Assembly: GCA_001799195.1 (NCBI GenBank)
Contig: MGSU01000165.1
Span: 606 to 9,532 of the forward strand
Direction: 5' to 3'
DNA: 8,927 bases
From: Deltaproteobacteria bacterium RIFOXYA12_FULL_61_11
Lineage (GTDB): Bacteria > Bdellovibrionota_F > JAHFAK01 > YA12-FULL-61-11
In this document: positions 1 through 7,181 of the stretch, in pieces
Numbering within the stretch: position 1 is the stretch's first letter
Layout of the letters: every line of letters starts with the position of its first letter
Position numbers and translations under genes: made by a program
Notes under the pieces: model-generated
Databases searched by the model: none
What the model was told of the DNA's origin: nothing
The model's input: the letters and a program-made list of their open reading frames with translations, nothing else

Positions 1-1
1 C

Positions 2-1972
2 GTGGGAGAAGAGTCCCCGACCCTCGATGAGCGCACGGTACGGCGGGAACCGCCGCGGGACGGACGGAAAGCCACGGCCGCGGGTACTATCGCCGACAAG
101 TACGAGATACTCTCGCCCCTGGGCTCCGGCGGTATGGGGGTGGTGCAGCTCGCCTGGGACAGGGTCCTGCGGCGCAAGGTCGTGCTCAAACGCATGCACT
201 ACGAGCTCGCCTCGACTCCCGGGTATCGCGAACGGTTCATGAACGAGGCTCGCGCCGTGGCAGGCCTCAAGCACCCCAACATCGTGGTGGTGCACGATCT
301 CGACTTCGACGAACAGGGTGCCTTCATGGTCCTCGAGCATGTCGAGGGAGAGGACTTGGCTTCCCTCCTCCAGCGCCGGGGCAGGTTGCCCTGGAAGGAG
401 GCCACTGCCTTGATCCGGCCACTCGCTGAGGGCCTCTACCACGCGCACCGCCAGGGGGTCTGGCATCGCGACGTGAAACCGGGCAATGTCCTCCTCGGGA
501 CCGACGGGACGGTCAAGCTGGTCGATTTCGGTATTGCCCGGACCCGGCATCAGCACACCTTCGGAGTCTCGGGCATGGGGACTCCGGCCTACATGGCCCC
601 GGAGCAGTTCCAGGAGGGCGAGCTGGTCGACCACCGGGCCGATGTCTTCGCCCTCGGCAAGCTCTGGCACCAACTCATCGCGGGGGGGAAACTCTCTCCG
701 CCAGGGCAGCCGCCTCGGTTGGAGGACTTGACCACGCTGGCCCCGGCAGGTCTGAACGCCATCCTGGCGCGCATGACCGCGGCAGATCCCGGAGCCCGCT
801 ACTATTCGCTGGGCGAAGTCCTCTTGGCGATCGAGGTGTTGCTCGAGGACCGAGACCGGACCGTGCCCCGGATCGAGGTGCAGCCGCGCCCCCGTTCGAC
901 CTATCGTCGGCCCATCTTACTCGCGGGTCTGCTCGCACTGGGTCTTGCTTTCTGGGTCTTGGATCGGAGACCACCTGCATCGTTCGAGGAACGGTTCGCT
1001 GTAGACCCGGGGAAGCCCGCGATCGAGCAGACGGTGGTGGAAGCCGAAGCCAGGGTTCAACCCTCTCCCCTCGGGGCTGAGAGCACCTCGCCGGCCTCGC
1101 CCCCCATCACCTCGCTTCAACCAGAACCTCGGCGCAAGGAGCTGCAGGCCCTGCTCGACGCGGGCAAGGTGGCAAGAGCCGCTGCCCTGCTCGAGGAGTT
1201 CGCGCGACGAGGCACGCTCGAAGATGACCTCGCGGCGCTGCGCCGGAGGGTCCTCGAGGAGGTGAACTACCGAAAGGATCATATGCCGGTCGTTCCCGCG
1301 GGCTGCTTCTCCATGGGGAGGCAGGACGGTCGCTACGACGAACAACCGGTGCACCCGGTCTGCCTCGAGGGTTTCCGGTTGGACCGGACCGAGGTCGAGG
1401 TCGGTGCATATCGTCGTTGCGTGCAGGCGGGTGCGTGCGCACCTCCGGTCGCCTACAGCGAGTTCTGCAACGACCGCCGACCTGGCGGAGAGACCCATCC
1501 GGTGAACTGCGTGTCCTGGCGGCACGCGGTGGAGTTCTGTCGCTGGCGCTTCGCCTCTCTATCGAGCGAAGCCCAGTGGGAGTTCGCTGCTCGTGGGCGT
1601 GGGACTCGGCTCTATCCCTGGGGCGAAGACCCTCCTGACTGTACTCGGTCCCACTTCTCCTCAGAGCGAGGACCAGGCTGCGGCGCGAGTGGTACTGCCG
1701 CGGCGTGCAGCCGGGAACCCGACCGGGCCGCCTTCTGCGATCTTGCCGGGAATCTCGCCGAATGGGTTCTTGATTGGTATAACGATGGGTACTATGCCCA
1801 CTCGGCGGAAAGGAACCCCTTGAACGAAGAGCAGAGCACCGAGAGGGTCGTGCGCGGCGGATCCTGGTACTCCAGGCCCGAAGAATTGGCGGCAACGGCG
1901 AGGTCTGCCCGGGTTCCGGCCGAGGCCAGCGATGTCATCGGGTTCCGCTGCGCCTCGCCGCTCGAGGATTGA
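2..1972 (+). CDS. Membrane-anchored Ser/Thr protein kinase with C-terminal FGE/sulfatase-modifying-factor-like domain
   Basis: Hanks-type kinase expected to transfer phosphate from ATP to Ser/Thr. Visible kinase features: Gly-rich loop GSGGMG (41-46), ATP lysine K63, alpha-C glutamate E82, catalytic HRDVKPGN (155-162), DFG (175-177) and GTPAYMAPEQ (193-202). The domain spans about residues 33-283 and looks catalytically complete. A single hydrophobic helix (about 303-320) follows an Arg-rich stretch, so the kinase should be cytoplasmic and the rest outside. Residues 322-420 are a Pro/Glu-rich then helical linker. Residues 427-653 match the FGE-sulfatase fold (MG..DGRYDEQPVHPV, SEAQWEFAARG, LAGNLAEWV, RVVRGGSW, GFRC). 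The two catalytic cysteines of true formylglycine-generating enzymes are missing (Ser624 and Leu629 in their places), so this is more likely a binding or sensor domain than an oxidase. The GTG start at base 2 lies against the window edge, so the true N-terminus may be further upstream. The next gene starts 2 bases after the stop, implying an operon. Confidence 0.95.
   Translation: MGEESPTLDERTVRREPPRDGRKATAAGTIADKYEILSPLGSGGMGVVQLAWDRVLRRKVVLKRMHYELASTPGYRERFMNEARAVAGLKHPNIVVVHDLDFDEQGAFMVLEHVEGEDLASLLQRRGRLPWKEATALIRPLAEGLYHAHRQGVWHRDVKPGNVLLGTDGTVKLVDFGIARTRHQHTFGVSGMGTPAYMAPEQFQEGELVDHRADVFALGKLWHQLIAGGKLSPPGQPPRLEDLTTLAPAGLNAILARMTAADPGARYYSLGEVLLAIEVLLEDRDRTVPRIEVQPRPRSTYRRPILLAGLLALGLAFWVLDRRPPASFEERFAVDPGKPAIEQTVVEAEARVQPSPLGAESTSPASPPITSLQPEPRRKELQALLDAGKVARAAALLEEFARRGTLEDDLAALRRRVLEEVNYRKDHMPVVPAGCFSMGRQDGRYDEQPVHPVCLEGFRLDRTEVEVGAYRRCVQAGACAPPVAYSEFCNDRRPGGETHPVNCVSWRHAVEFCRWRFASLSSEAQWEFAARGRGTRLYPWGEDPPDCTRSHFSSERGPGCGASGTAAACSREPDRAAFCDLAGNLAEWVLDWYNDGYYAHSAERNPLNEEQSTERVVRGGSWYSRPEELAATARSARVPAEASDVIGFRCASPLED
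1964..1968 (+). promoter_or_regulatory. Ribosome binding site deciding the start of the exported protein gene
   Basis: GAGGA lies inside the last codons of the kinase gene, 6 bases before ATG 1975. An in-frame TTG at 1969 would leave no spacing, so ATG 1975 is the better start. Placing the site inside the upstream gene suggests translational coupling. Confidence 0.6.
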
Positions 1973-1974
1973 CC

Positions 1975-3042
1975 ATGGCCACGTCGTTACTCCTGCTCGC
2001 GCTTCTCTTGGCCGGTCAGGCCTCCCTGGCTCAAACCAACGTGCTCAAGGACGTGCGGCTGCTCTCGGACACCCGGAGGCTGGAAGTGCAACTCGCCTTC
2101 CACGAACCGCCTCGTTACCACCATCGCTTCGAGGCGGATGAGCGCGGGCGGGTGATCGAGGTCTATCTCGAGATAGAGGATTGCGCTCCCTCGGCCAGAG
2201 CCGACGAGCTCCGGCCGGTCGATCCGGGGCTCGCTTCCCTGACCCTGCACCAAGGCGCAGACCGTCGACTCGGACTGAGCATGCGCGTGCAGGGGATCAG
2301 GGACTATCAGGTCACGGCGGCAGACGAACGCAGACTCAGGATAACCCTGCGGCGACTTCCCGAGGGCTTTGATGCAACCGAGGTGAGCAGAGCCGTCCTG
2401 CTCCATGCCGACCTGACCGGAGAGCTCGGGGGGATGAGGTTGAGGCTCCGCTTCGACCGGCGGGTCGAGGTCCGGCAGCGGCAAACCGAGGGTTTTGTCG
2501 AGTTACTCCTCGATCCGGTCAGCGCGCTTGAGGGCGCTCCGCTGCTTGAGGCCGGCGCGACGGTCGGTGCGGAGGAGCCGGGAGTGATCGTGCTCAGCTT
2601 TTCTGCGAGGCGCGAACCGCGGCACGAGCTTCGTGCCGAAGGCAGCGAACTGGTCGTCTTTCTCTCGGGTTTTGACGAGAGGGAGATCCTGGCTCGAGTG
2701 CGGCCTCGGACCTTCGAGCTGCGCCGATCGCTGCTCCTCGGGACGACCGGCGTGGGCCTGGGGGCCACGTTGGTGGCCCTCTTCGCCTCGAACCGCAAGC
2801 AGGCCCTCCAGGAGGACTATCGGGGCACGACCGATCCGGAGCGTTGGGAGAGCCTGGAAGGGGAGATGAACTCGTGGGCCACAGTCCAATCAGTGAGCCT
2901 GGTTACGGCCCTTACCGCCTTGTTCGTGGGCTCAGGTCTGGCGTTCATCCTCCCTCCGGAGCTGCACTATGACCCTCCCGAGGAGGTTGCCTTGGCCTGG
3001 CGGCCGGAGGACGGAACGCTACTTGTCTCCTTGCGCCGCTGA
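1975..3042 (+). CDS. Exported AMIN-like beta-rich protein with two C-terminal membrane helices
   Basis: This 355-residue protein is unnamed to me. Residues 1-19 form a signal peptide: a poly-Leu core ending ASLA, with likely cleavage before Gln20. Two beta-rich units follow, about residues 22-128 and 140-232. Each has alternating hydrophobic strands with spaced Arg/Glu (for example LEVQLAF and MRLRLRFDR), resembling AMIN domains, which bind envelope or peptidoglycan components; this assignment is tentative. Two hydrophobic helices follow (about 251-271 and 306-326), separated by a polar loop of about 34 residues containing DYRGTTDPERWESLEGEM, and then a short tail. This helix-loop-helix end resembles the C-terminus of some myxobacterial envelope (PEGA-type) proteins. 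It starts 2 bases after the kinase stop, so it is probably co-transcribed. It may be an envelope partner or sensor for the kinase (inference). Confidence 0.85.
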   Translation: MATSLLLLALLLAGQASLAQTNVLKDVRLLSDTRRLEVQLAFHEPPRYHHRFEADERGRVIEVYLEIEDCAPSARADELRPVDPGLASLTLHQGADRRLGLSMRVQGIRDYQVTAADERRLRITLRRLPEGFDATEVSRAVLLHADLTGELGGMRLRLRFDRRVEVRQRQTEGFVELLLDPVSALEGAPLLEAGATVGAEEPGVIVLSFSARREPRHELRAEGSELVVFLSGFDEREILARVRPRTFELRRSLLLGTTGVGLGATLVALFASNRKQALQEDYRGTTDPERWESLEGEMNSWATVQSVSLVTALTALFVGSGLAFILPPELHYDPPEEVALAWRPEDGTLLVSLRR

Positions 3043-3050
3043 CGTATACT
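3023..3050 (+). promoter_or_regulatory. Candidate sigma-70 promoter for the FHA activator gene
   Basis: TTGTCT (3023-3028), a 16-base spacer and TATACT (3045-3050, 5 of 6 to consensus) lie across the end of the exported-protein gene. Transcription would begin near 3057, about 22 bases before ATG 3079. This could let the activator be expressed apart from the upstream genes. Prediction by eye only. Confidence 0.35.
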
Positions 3051-3067
3051 TGGTCCTCGACAACCTT

Positions 3068-3073
3068 GGAGAG
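3068..3073 (+). promoter_or_regulatory. Ribosome binding site deciding the start of the activator gene
   Basis: GGAGAG lies 5 bases before ATG 3079. The alternative in-frame GTG at 3073 overlaps this site and so cannot use it. Confidence 0.55.
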
Positions 3074-3078
3074 TGGGT

Positions 3079-4785
3079 ATGGTCGGCAGTACCAATGAGC
3101 AGGATACCGTCGCTCCGCGTGGTGCAGGTGCAGCACGTTCGCAGACCGGGAACGCGGCCAGCCTGACCGTGCTGTGGTCCCCGCATCCGGTCAACCTCGG
3201 TATGGTCTATACGTTCGAGCGGGCTATCCAACTCGGTCGCGGACTCCTGCCGATGGCCCAGGACGAAAGGATGTCGCGGCGGCACGCCACGCTCTCTCTC
3301 GATCCCGACGGTCTGGTCCGGCTGAGCGACCTCGGCAGCACAAATGGCAGCGAGGTCGATTTCGTGCCGGTTGGTGAAGCGGTGCTCGCCGACGGCGCGG
3401 TCCTGCTGTGTGGAGCTACCCTGCTGTTGTTCCGCGACGCCGGAACCACGCTGAAGTTCCTCGTGGAGAGCCCGGCTTTACTCGAACTCCCCGTTGGGGG
3501 AGACCTCGCCCCCTCTTCGCCGTTCGATTCCGAACTCGAGGAACTGGTCGACCCGGAGCGGCGCCGCGAGCTCGAAGCGCGGCTGTTGCGCTCGGTCACC
3601 GCCTTCAGGCGCGAAGTCAGTCCTCAATCCGGCGTTCGCTGGTGGCTCAACCGGAACGCGTATTTCCAACACGTCGGCTTGCCCGAAGCCGTGCGTTCTC
3701 GCGGAGGGAGGACGCTGCCGGGGTGTTCCCCCCTGCTCCAACGCCTCGGGGTTTCCTTGTCGAGGTATGCGGCTACCGATCACACGGTGCTGTTGCTCGG
3801 GGAGAACGGGGCGGGCAAGGAGATCGCGGCCGGCGTGTTGCACGCCAGGAGCGGTCGTCGGCAGCTCCCCTTCCAGGCGCTCAACTGTGCCATCTTCGAA
3901 CGGAACTTGCTCGCCGCAGAGCTGTTCGGTTATCGCAAGGGCGCCTTTACCGGCGCGGAGTTCGACCGCAAGGGCGCGATCGAGGAAACAGGCGGAGGTA
4001 CCCTGTTCCTCGACGAGGTCGGGGAGCTGCCCGCCGAGGTCCAGGCCTCGCTACTGCGCTTCCTGGAAACCCGCGAGGTCAAACCCCTGGGCGGCAAGAC
4101 GAGGCAGGCCGAGGTCCGGCTGATCGCCGCGACCAACCGCGATTTGGACGAGGCCCGGCGCAAGGGGACCTTCCGGGACGATCTGTACTACCGCCTGGCC
4201 CAGCTCCGCGTGGTGCTGCCGCCCCTGCGCGAGCACCGCGAAGACCTGTGGTATTGCTTGGTGGATCTGCTGCGCTCGCGAGGGTTGGCCGAGGATCCCT
4301 TGCCCTATCACGAACTCGAACCCGAGACGCGGTTTCAGGATACGGCCCAGTACCGTTTCCTGCGTTGGCTCTTTGCCAATCCATGGCGGGGGAACTACCG
4401 AGAGCTGCGCAATGCCCTCGAGAATCTGGTCGTCCAGGTGTTTACCGACTGGAAAAAAACCGGTGGCGGACGGGCCGCGCGGGTGCCCTGGGATCGCTGC
4501 TTGGCGGCTCTGTTGGAGGCCGATCCTGCTTATGCTTCATACCTCGGAACTCCGAAGTGGGGTCCTTCTCCCCAGGAACCATCGTCGGGTGGTGAGGAGG
4601 TGAGGCTCCCCGGTCATACGCTCTCCAAAGAGCAATTCCTCAGGGTTCTCGCAGCCAACGACTACACCATGTCGGCCGTGGCCAAGGCTTTGAAAGTGTC
4701 CCGACAGACCGTCTATGAGTACCTGAAACGGTTCGAGCTCGATGTCCACGAACTGCGCCGGGCGAAGAAAGGGGATCCGGAATGA
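3079..4785 (+). CDS. FHA-domain sigma-54-dependent transcriptional activator (bacterial enhancer-binding protein)
   Basis: A 568-residue activator that should use ATP hydrolysis to remodel sigma-54 RNA polymerase. Numbering is from Met at 3079. The FHA domain (about 45-120) keeps G53-R54, S66-R-R-H69 and the STNG loop (87-90), the residues that normally read phosphothreonine. Residues 120-213 are a Glu/Arg-rich linker with no domain I recognise. The AAA+ domain (about 214-455) has Walker A GENGAGKE (241-248), an intact GAFTGA loop (288-293) for sigma-54 contact, Walker B LFLDE (309-313), FRDDLYYRL with candidate arginine fingers (365-373), and GNYREL (sensor II region). A Fis-type HTH ends the protein (about 515-551; SAVAKALKVSRQTVYEYLKR). 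There is no receiver domain, so the input should be phosphothreonine binding rather than a histidine kinase. Lying just downstream of a Ser/Thr kinase, it is the obvious candidate output of that kinase (inference). A sigma-54 promoter candidate follows the gene. Confidence 0.95.
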   Translation: MVGSTNEQDTVAPRGAGAARSQTGNAASLTVLWSPHPVNLGMVYTFERAIQLGRGLLPMAQDERMSRRHATLSLDPDGLVRLSDLGSTNGSEVDFVPVGEAVLADGAVLLCGATLLLFRDAGTTLKFLVESPALLELPVGGDLAPSSPFDSELEELVDPERRRELEARLLRSVTAFRREVSPQSGVRWWLNRNAYFQHVGLPEAVRSRGGRTLPGCSPLLQRLGVSLSRYAATDHTVLLLGENGAGKEIAAGVLHARSGRRQLPFQALNCAIFERNLLAAELFGYRKGAFTGAEFDRKGAIEETGGGTLFLDEVGELPAEVQASLLRFLETREVKPLGGKTRQAEVRLIAATNRDLDEARRKGTFRDDLYYRLAQLRVVLPPLREHREDLWYCLVDLLRSRGLAEDPLPYHELEPETRFQDTAQYRFLRWLFANPWRGNYRELRNALENLVVQVFTDWKKTGGGRAARVPWDRCLAALLEADPAYASYLGTPKWGPSPQEPSSGGEEVRLPGHTLSKEQFLRVLAANDYTMSAVAKALKVSRQTVYEYLKRFELDVHELRRAKKGDPE

Positions 4786-4828
4786 GTCGGCCGTCCCTGT
4801 CCGATCGCCGGACATGTGCTCGGACTTG

Positions 4829-4848
4829 ACGGTAGCCATGGCCACCGT
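4829..4848 (+). promoter_or_regulatory. 20-bp near-perfect palindrome, candidate activator binding site
   Basis: The arms ACGGTAGCCA and TGGCCACCGT are reverse complements except for one pair (A4834 against C4843). It sits about 70 bases upstream of the -24 element at 4917 and about 95 bases before the predicted start site, a usual position for an enhancer of a sigma-54 activator. The binding protein is inferred, most simply the product of 3079-4785. Confidence 0.4.
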
Positions 4849-4916
4849 TTCTCGGCAACACTTTGAAAGACAAGGTCTTGAAGCCTTCGTGGCTTAGCGG
4901 TTACACCCGACGAGCA

Positions 4917-4932
4917 TGGTGTGGAGTTTGCT
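4917..4932 (+). promoter_or_regulatory. Candidate sigma-54 (-24/-12) promoter for the Kazal lipoprotein gene
   Basis: TGG (4917-4919) and TTGCT (4928-4932) give the required GG-N10-GC spacing, with G also kept at 4923. The CAC part of the -24 consensus is not matched. Transcription would start near 4943, giving a leader of about 67 bases before GTG 5010. The preceding gene encoding a sigma-54 activator strengthens the call. Confidence 0.45.
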
Positions 4933-4999
4933 CCCCGTGGCCGGTGATGGCATGATCGGGAGGCGGGGGCAATCGGCCCGTCCCTCCCTGCTCCTTCCT

Positions 5000-5005
5000 G
5001 GAGGA
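5000..5005 (+). promoter_or_regulatory. Ribosome binding site supporting a GTG start
   Basis: GGAGGA lies 4 bases before GTG 5010. The next in-frame ATG is at codon 16, inside the hydrophobic core of the signal peptide, so GTG 5010 is the only start that keeps a complete lipoprotein signal. Confidence 0.6.
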
Positions 5006-5009
5006 TTGC

Positions 5010-7181
5010 GTGAGTACGACCGTGCTCGTCCGATGGTGTCTGCTCCTACTCCTCATGGGAGCGTGCGAGAACAAGGTGTTCGTCGAGAACGCCCAGCGCG
5101 AGACCATACTGGCGACCCCGGTCGCTGAGGCTCAGAGCGCGGGAGAGGTCCTGGACCTGATGGCGGGCACGGAACTGGGCGGCGAGATTTACGAGCCCAA
5201 GCTCCGCGAGATCCTCGTGTTGGGCGGCTTCACCTTCGACGACCTGGCTTCCCCTCTCTATGTTGATGGGGAATCCCTGACCTTGCTCCAGCGGGGTTTA
5301 GCCGAGAAACGGACCTTTACCCTGGAAAAACTCTACCAACTCCTGCCGTACTTCGGATTGCTGCTCAAGGATGAAGCCTACCAGGACCTCGGACTCCCGA
5401 CCTTTTTAACCTGGCTCGAACGTTTCCGGACCGCCTATCCGGACTCGGGGCTTGCCGCCGAACCGCGGTATCTCCTCGAGCTGCTCTTCCTCGAGGCAGG
5501 GACGACGTGCAAGCCTGAGCAGCGCTTCGATGTCGTCCAGGCTCTGTTCTTCTATACCATGGTCTATTCGCTGCTCCTCGTCGACCCTGCTGCCGGATCC
5601 TTGGCGGTCGATGAGCGGGTTCTCAAGTTCTCCAGTCTCGGCACCACGTTGTTCGGAGCCTATCCCGAAGAGAGCAAGGTCACCGGGATCGGTCTCACCA
5701 AGGGATACAACCTCGGCCGGGTCCTCGACGGACTCGTCTTGCAACACGATCGGCAGGGCATTTTCCTGCCCGGGATCCACGGAGACACTTTCCCCGAGGA
5801 TGCTCTCGTGGTGGCGGTCTCCTTCGACCGGGACCTCGGCCCGGCCAGGTATCAGGCAACCTCCTTGAAAAGTCTGCTGAGGTATGGGGACACCAGCGCC
5901 CTCGGTTATCCCGGGGGTATCGCTTCCCCGTCCGTCGAACGCTTGATCCTCGACCTGCAACAGGTCGGGATCGGTGGTAACGATACCGCGACCGAACTCG
6001 ACCAAGTGGTTCGACTGTGCACGGTTTTTCAGTATGTCGCCGGAGAACCGGCCTTCGACTTGGCCATCACGCAAGCGCTCGGCGAAGTTGGCCTGACGGC
6101 GACCGCGGACACGGCCTTGGCGGTGAACGACCCGGAGTCCCTGGCAACGCTCCGCGAGGAGGTCCAGGCTTCCTCCGAGCTGACCCTCGAGCAGTTCCTG
6201 CGCTTGTTGCCGCTGCTCGGCTTGGCCCTCCGCGACGAAGCCGGTGCTCCCCTCGAAGTCGGGACCTCGATCGCCTGGTTGGAGGCCTTTCGCGCCTCGT
6301 ACCAGACCCAGGCGTTCTCCCCCGAGGTGAAGCTCTTGCTCGACTACGTCTTCCTCGACCTGGGTCCGCGTATCGAGGGAGCAGACCGTCTCGACCCGCT
6401 CCAGGCGCTCTTCTTGTACGTGGTTTTCCAGGCAGCGGTGGAAGCAGGGCAACAGCGGCTCGGCCCGGCTAGGTTCTTCCTCGCGAACCCGACCGAGGGA
6501 GGTGCGGTACTCTGTCCCCTCGGGGATGCCTTCCTCTCCCTGGCTCCCGTCCCCCTCTCCTTGTTGGGGGTTCCCCTGGGACCTGCGCGTTCCGTGGGCA
6601 TGGCTCTGCCCTGCCTCCACAGTGCTTACGAGGGGGCGCCGGTGGCGATGTCCGGCATGACGGTCGGGGTTGAGGGAGTCTTGAAGGTCTGCATCGATCC
6701 AACTGCGGCACCAGGAGAGCGGGTGGCGGTCGATCGGCTCGCGACCCCCGCGGGGAGCGGGGAGGATGATCCCTTGTTCGAGTTGATCGACGACTGGTTG
6801 GGTGAGTTCGACTACGAGGACCCGCTCGGCGGCACGGGGGGGGACTTTCTCTGCGGTTGTTACGAGGTCGATGCTCCGGTCTGCGGGGTGGATGGGAAAA
6901 CGTATCCCAATGCCTGCGAGGCCGACTGCGAGGAGGTCGCGATAGCTTCTACAGGGGCTTGCGGACAGACCGGACAAGCAGGTTCGGCGAGGCCGTGCGG
7001 CGAGGCCGACTTCTGGCCGGCCACGGGAGCCTGTTCCGTCCTCCAGGACGGGGTGCTGTTCAGCGCGGTGGAGTGGGTCAAGATCGGGCAGTGTACCGGG
7101 GGCATCGCCCCTCCGGCACCCGGTCTGGAACGGTGTTCCGAGCTCTTCAATGACCTCGCTCTCCCGCTTCCCGCGGAGTAG
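5010..7181 (+). CDS. Kazal-domain lipoprotein with an internal duplication
   Basis: A 723-residue lipoprotein of unknown function. Residues 1-19 form a lipoprotein signal: a short basic region, a Leu-rich core and MGAC with Cys19 as the likely acylated residue (Met at -3 is unusual). The mature body is mostly helical and acidic. Residues 88-190 and 376-478 are copies of one another at a constant offset of 288 residues without gaps; over 104-183 about 40% of positions are identical by eye count. Both copies share TLE..., LLP..GL, DEA, W-L-E-x-F-R and QALF. The duplication may extend weakly to about 60-280 and 348-570. A canonical six-cysteine Kazal domain (Cys 615, 617, 625, 636, 640, 651; PVCGVDGKTYPNAC core) follows, then a tail with four more cysteines. 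Kazal domains commonly inhibit serine proteases, so the exposed part may block a protease, but the inhibitory loop specificity cannot be read here. The sigma-54 promoter candidate upstream suggests regulated expression. The 3' end overlaps the convergent methyltransferase gene by 35 bp. Confidence 0.9.
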   Translation: MSTTVLVRWCLLLLLMGACENKVFVENAQRETILATPVAEAQSAGEVLDLMAGTELGGEIYEPKLREILVLGGFTFDDLASPLYVDGESLTLLQRGLAEKRTFTLEKLYQLLPYFGLLLKDEAYQDLGLPTFLTWLERFRTAYPDSGLAAEPRYLLELLFLEAGTTCKPEQRFDVVQALFFYTMVYSLLLVDPAAGSLAVDERVLKFSSLGTTLFGAYPEESKVTGIGLTKGYNLGRVLDGLVLQHDRQGIFLPGIHGDTFPEDALVVAVSFDRDLGPARYQATSLKSLLRYGDTSALGYPGGIASPSVERLILDLQQVGIGGNDTATELDQVVRLCTVFQYVAGEPAFDLAITQALGEVGLTATADTALAVNDPESLATLREEVQASSELTLEQFLRLLPLLGLALRDEAGAPLEVGTSIAWLEAFRASYQTQAFSPEVKLLLDYVFLDLGPRIEGADRLDPLQALFLYVVFQAAVEAGQQRLGPARFFLANPTEGGAVLCPLGDAFLSLAPVPLSLLGVPLGPARSVGMALPCLHSAYEGAPVAMSGMTVGVEGVLKVCIDPTAAPGERVAVDRLATPAGSGEDDPLFELIDDWLGEFDYEDPLGGTGGDFLCGCYEVDAPVCGVDGKTYPNACEADCEEVAIASTGACGQTGQAGSARPCGEADFWPATGACSVLQDGVLFSAVEWVKIGQCTGGIAPPAPGLERCSELFNDLALPLPAE
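5271..5579 (+). repeat. Internal repeat unit, copy 1 (protein level)
   Basis: Encodes residues 88-190 of the Kazal lipoprotein. It aligns without gaps to copy 2, which lies 864 bases downstream. Shared landmarks include TLE (104-106), DEA (121-123), W135 and QALF (177-180). The similarity is in protein rather than DNA, so the duplication is old. Confidence 0.75.
6135..6443 (+). repeat. Internal repeat unit, copy 2 (protein level)
   Basis: Encodes residues 376-478. Landmarks matching copy 1 are TLE (392-394), DEA (409-411), W423 and QALF (465-468). Confidence 0.75.
6852..6962 (+). other. Kazal-type domain coding segment
   Basis: Cysteine spacing C-x1-C-x7-C-x10-C-x3-C-x10-C, with the PVCG.DG.TY.N.C core, is diagnostic of the Kazal family. 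The first spacing (x1) is the short, non-classical form common in bacterial examples. Confidence 0.9.

Noticed and set aside
917-1525. 202-codon open frame on the minus strand
   Set aside because: It lies within the kinase gene and has no recognisable domain or ribosome binding site.
3408-4595. 395-codon open frame on the plus strand
   Set aside because: It overlaps the activator in another frame; the product is Arg/Gly/Pro-rich without motifs, while the activator frame has complete AAA+ motifs.
4798-4814. 6-bp stem-loop TGTCCG/CGGACA after the activator gene
   Set aside because: It is short and has no T-run, so it cannot be called an intrinsic terminator; a rho-dependent end remains possible.
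4867-4895. Two small inverted repeats (AAGAC/GTCTT and AAGCC/GGCTT)
   Set aside because: Arms of 5 bp are short enough to occur by chance in a region of this size.
4938-4952. Second TGG...TGGCA sigma-54-like site
   Set aside because: The GG and GC are one base out of the required 10-base spacing.
5406-6977. 523-codon open frame on the minus strand
   Set aside because: It is antisense to the Kazal lipoprotein, which has a signal, an internal repeat and a domain. The antisense product has no recognisable motif and is Gln/Gly/Arg-rich, as expected of a GC-rich shadow frame.
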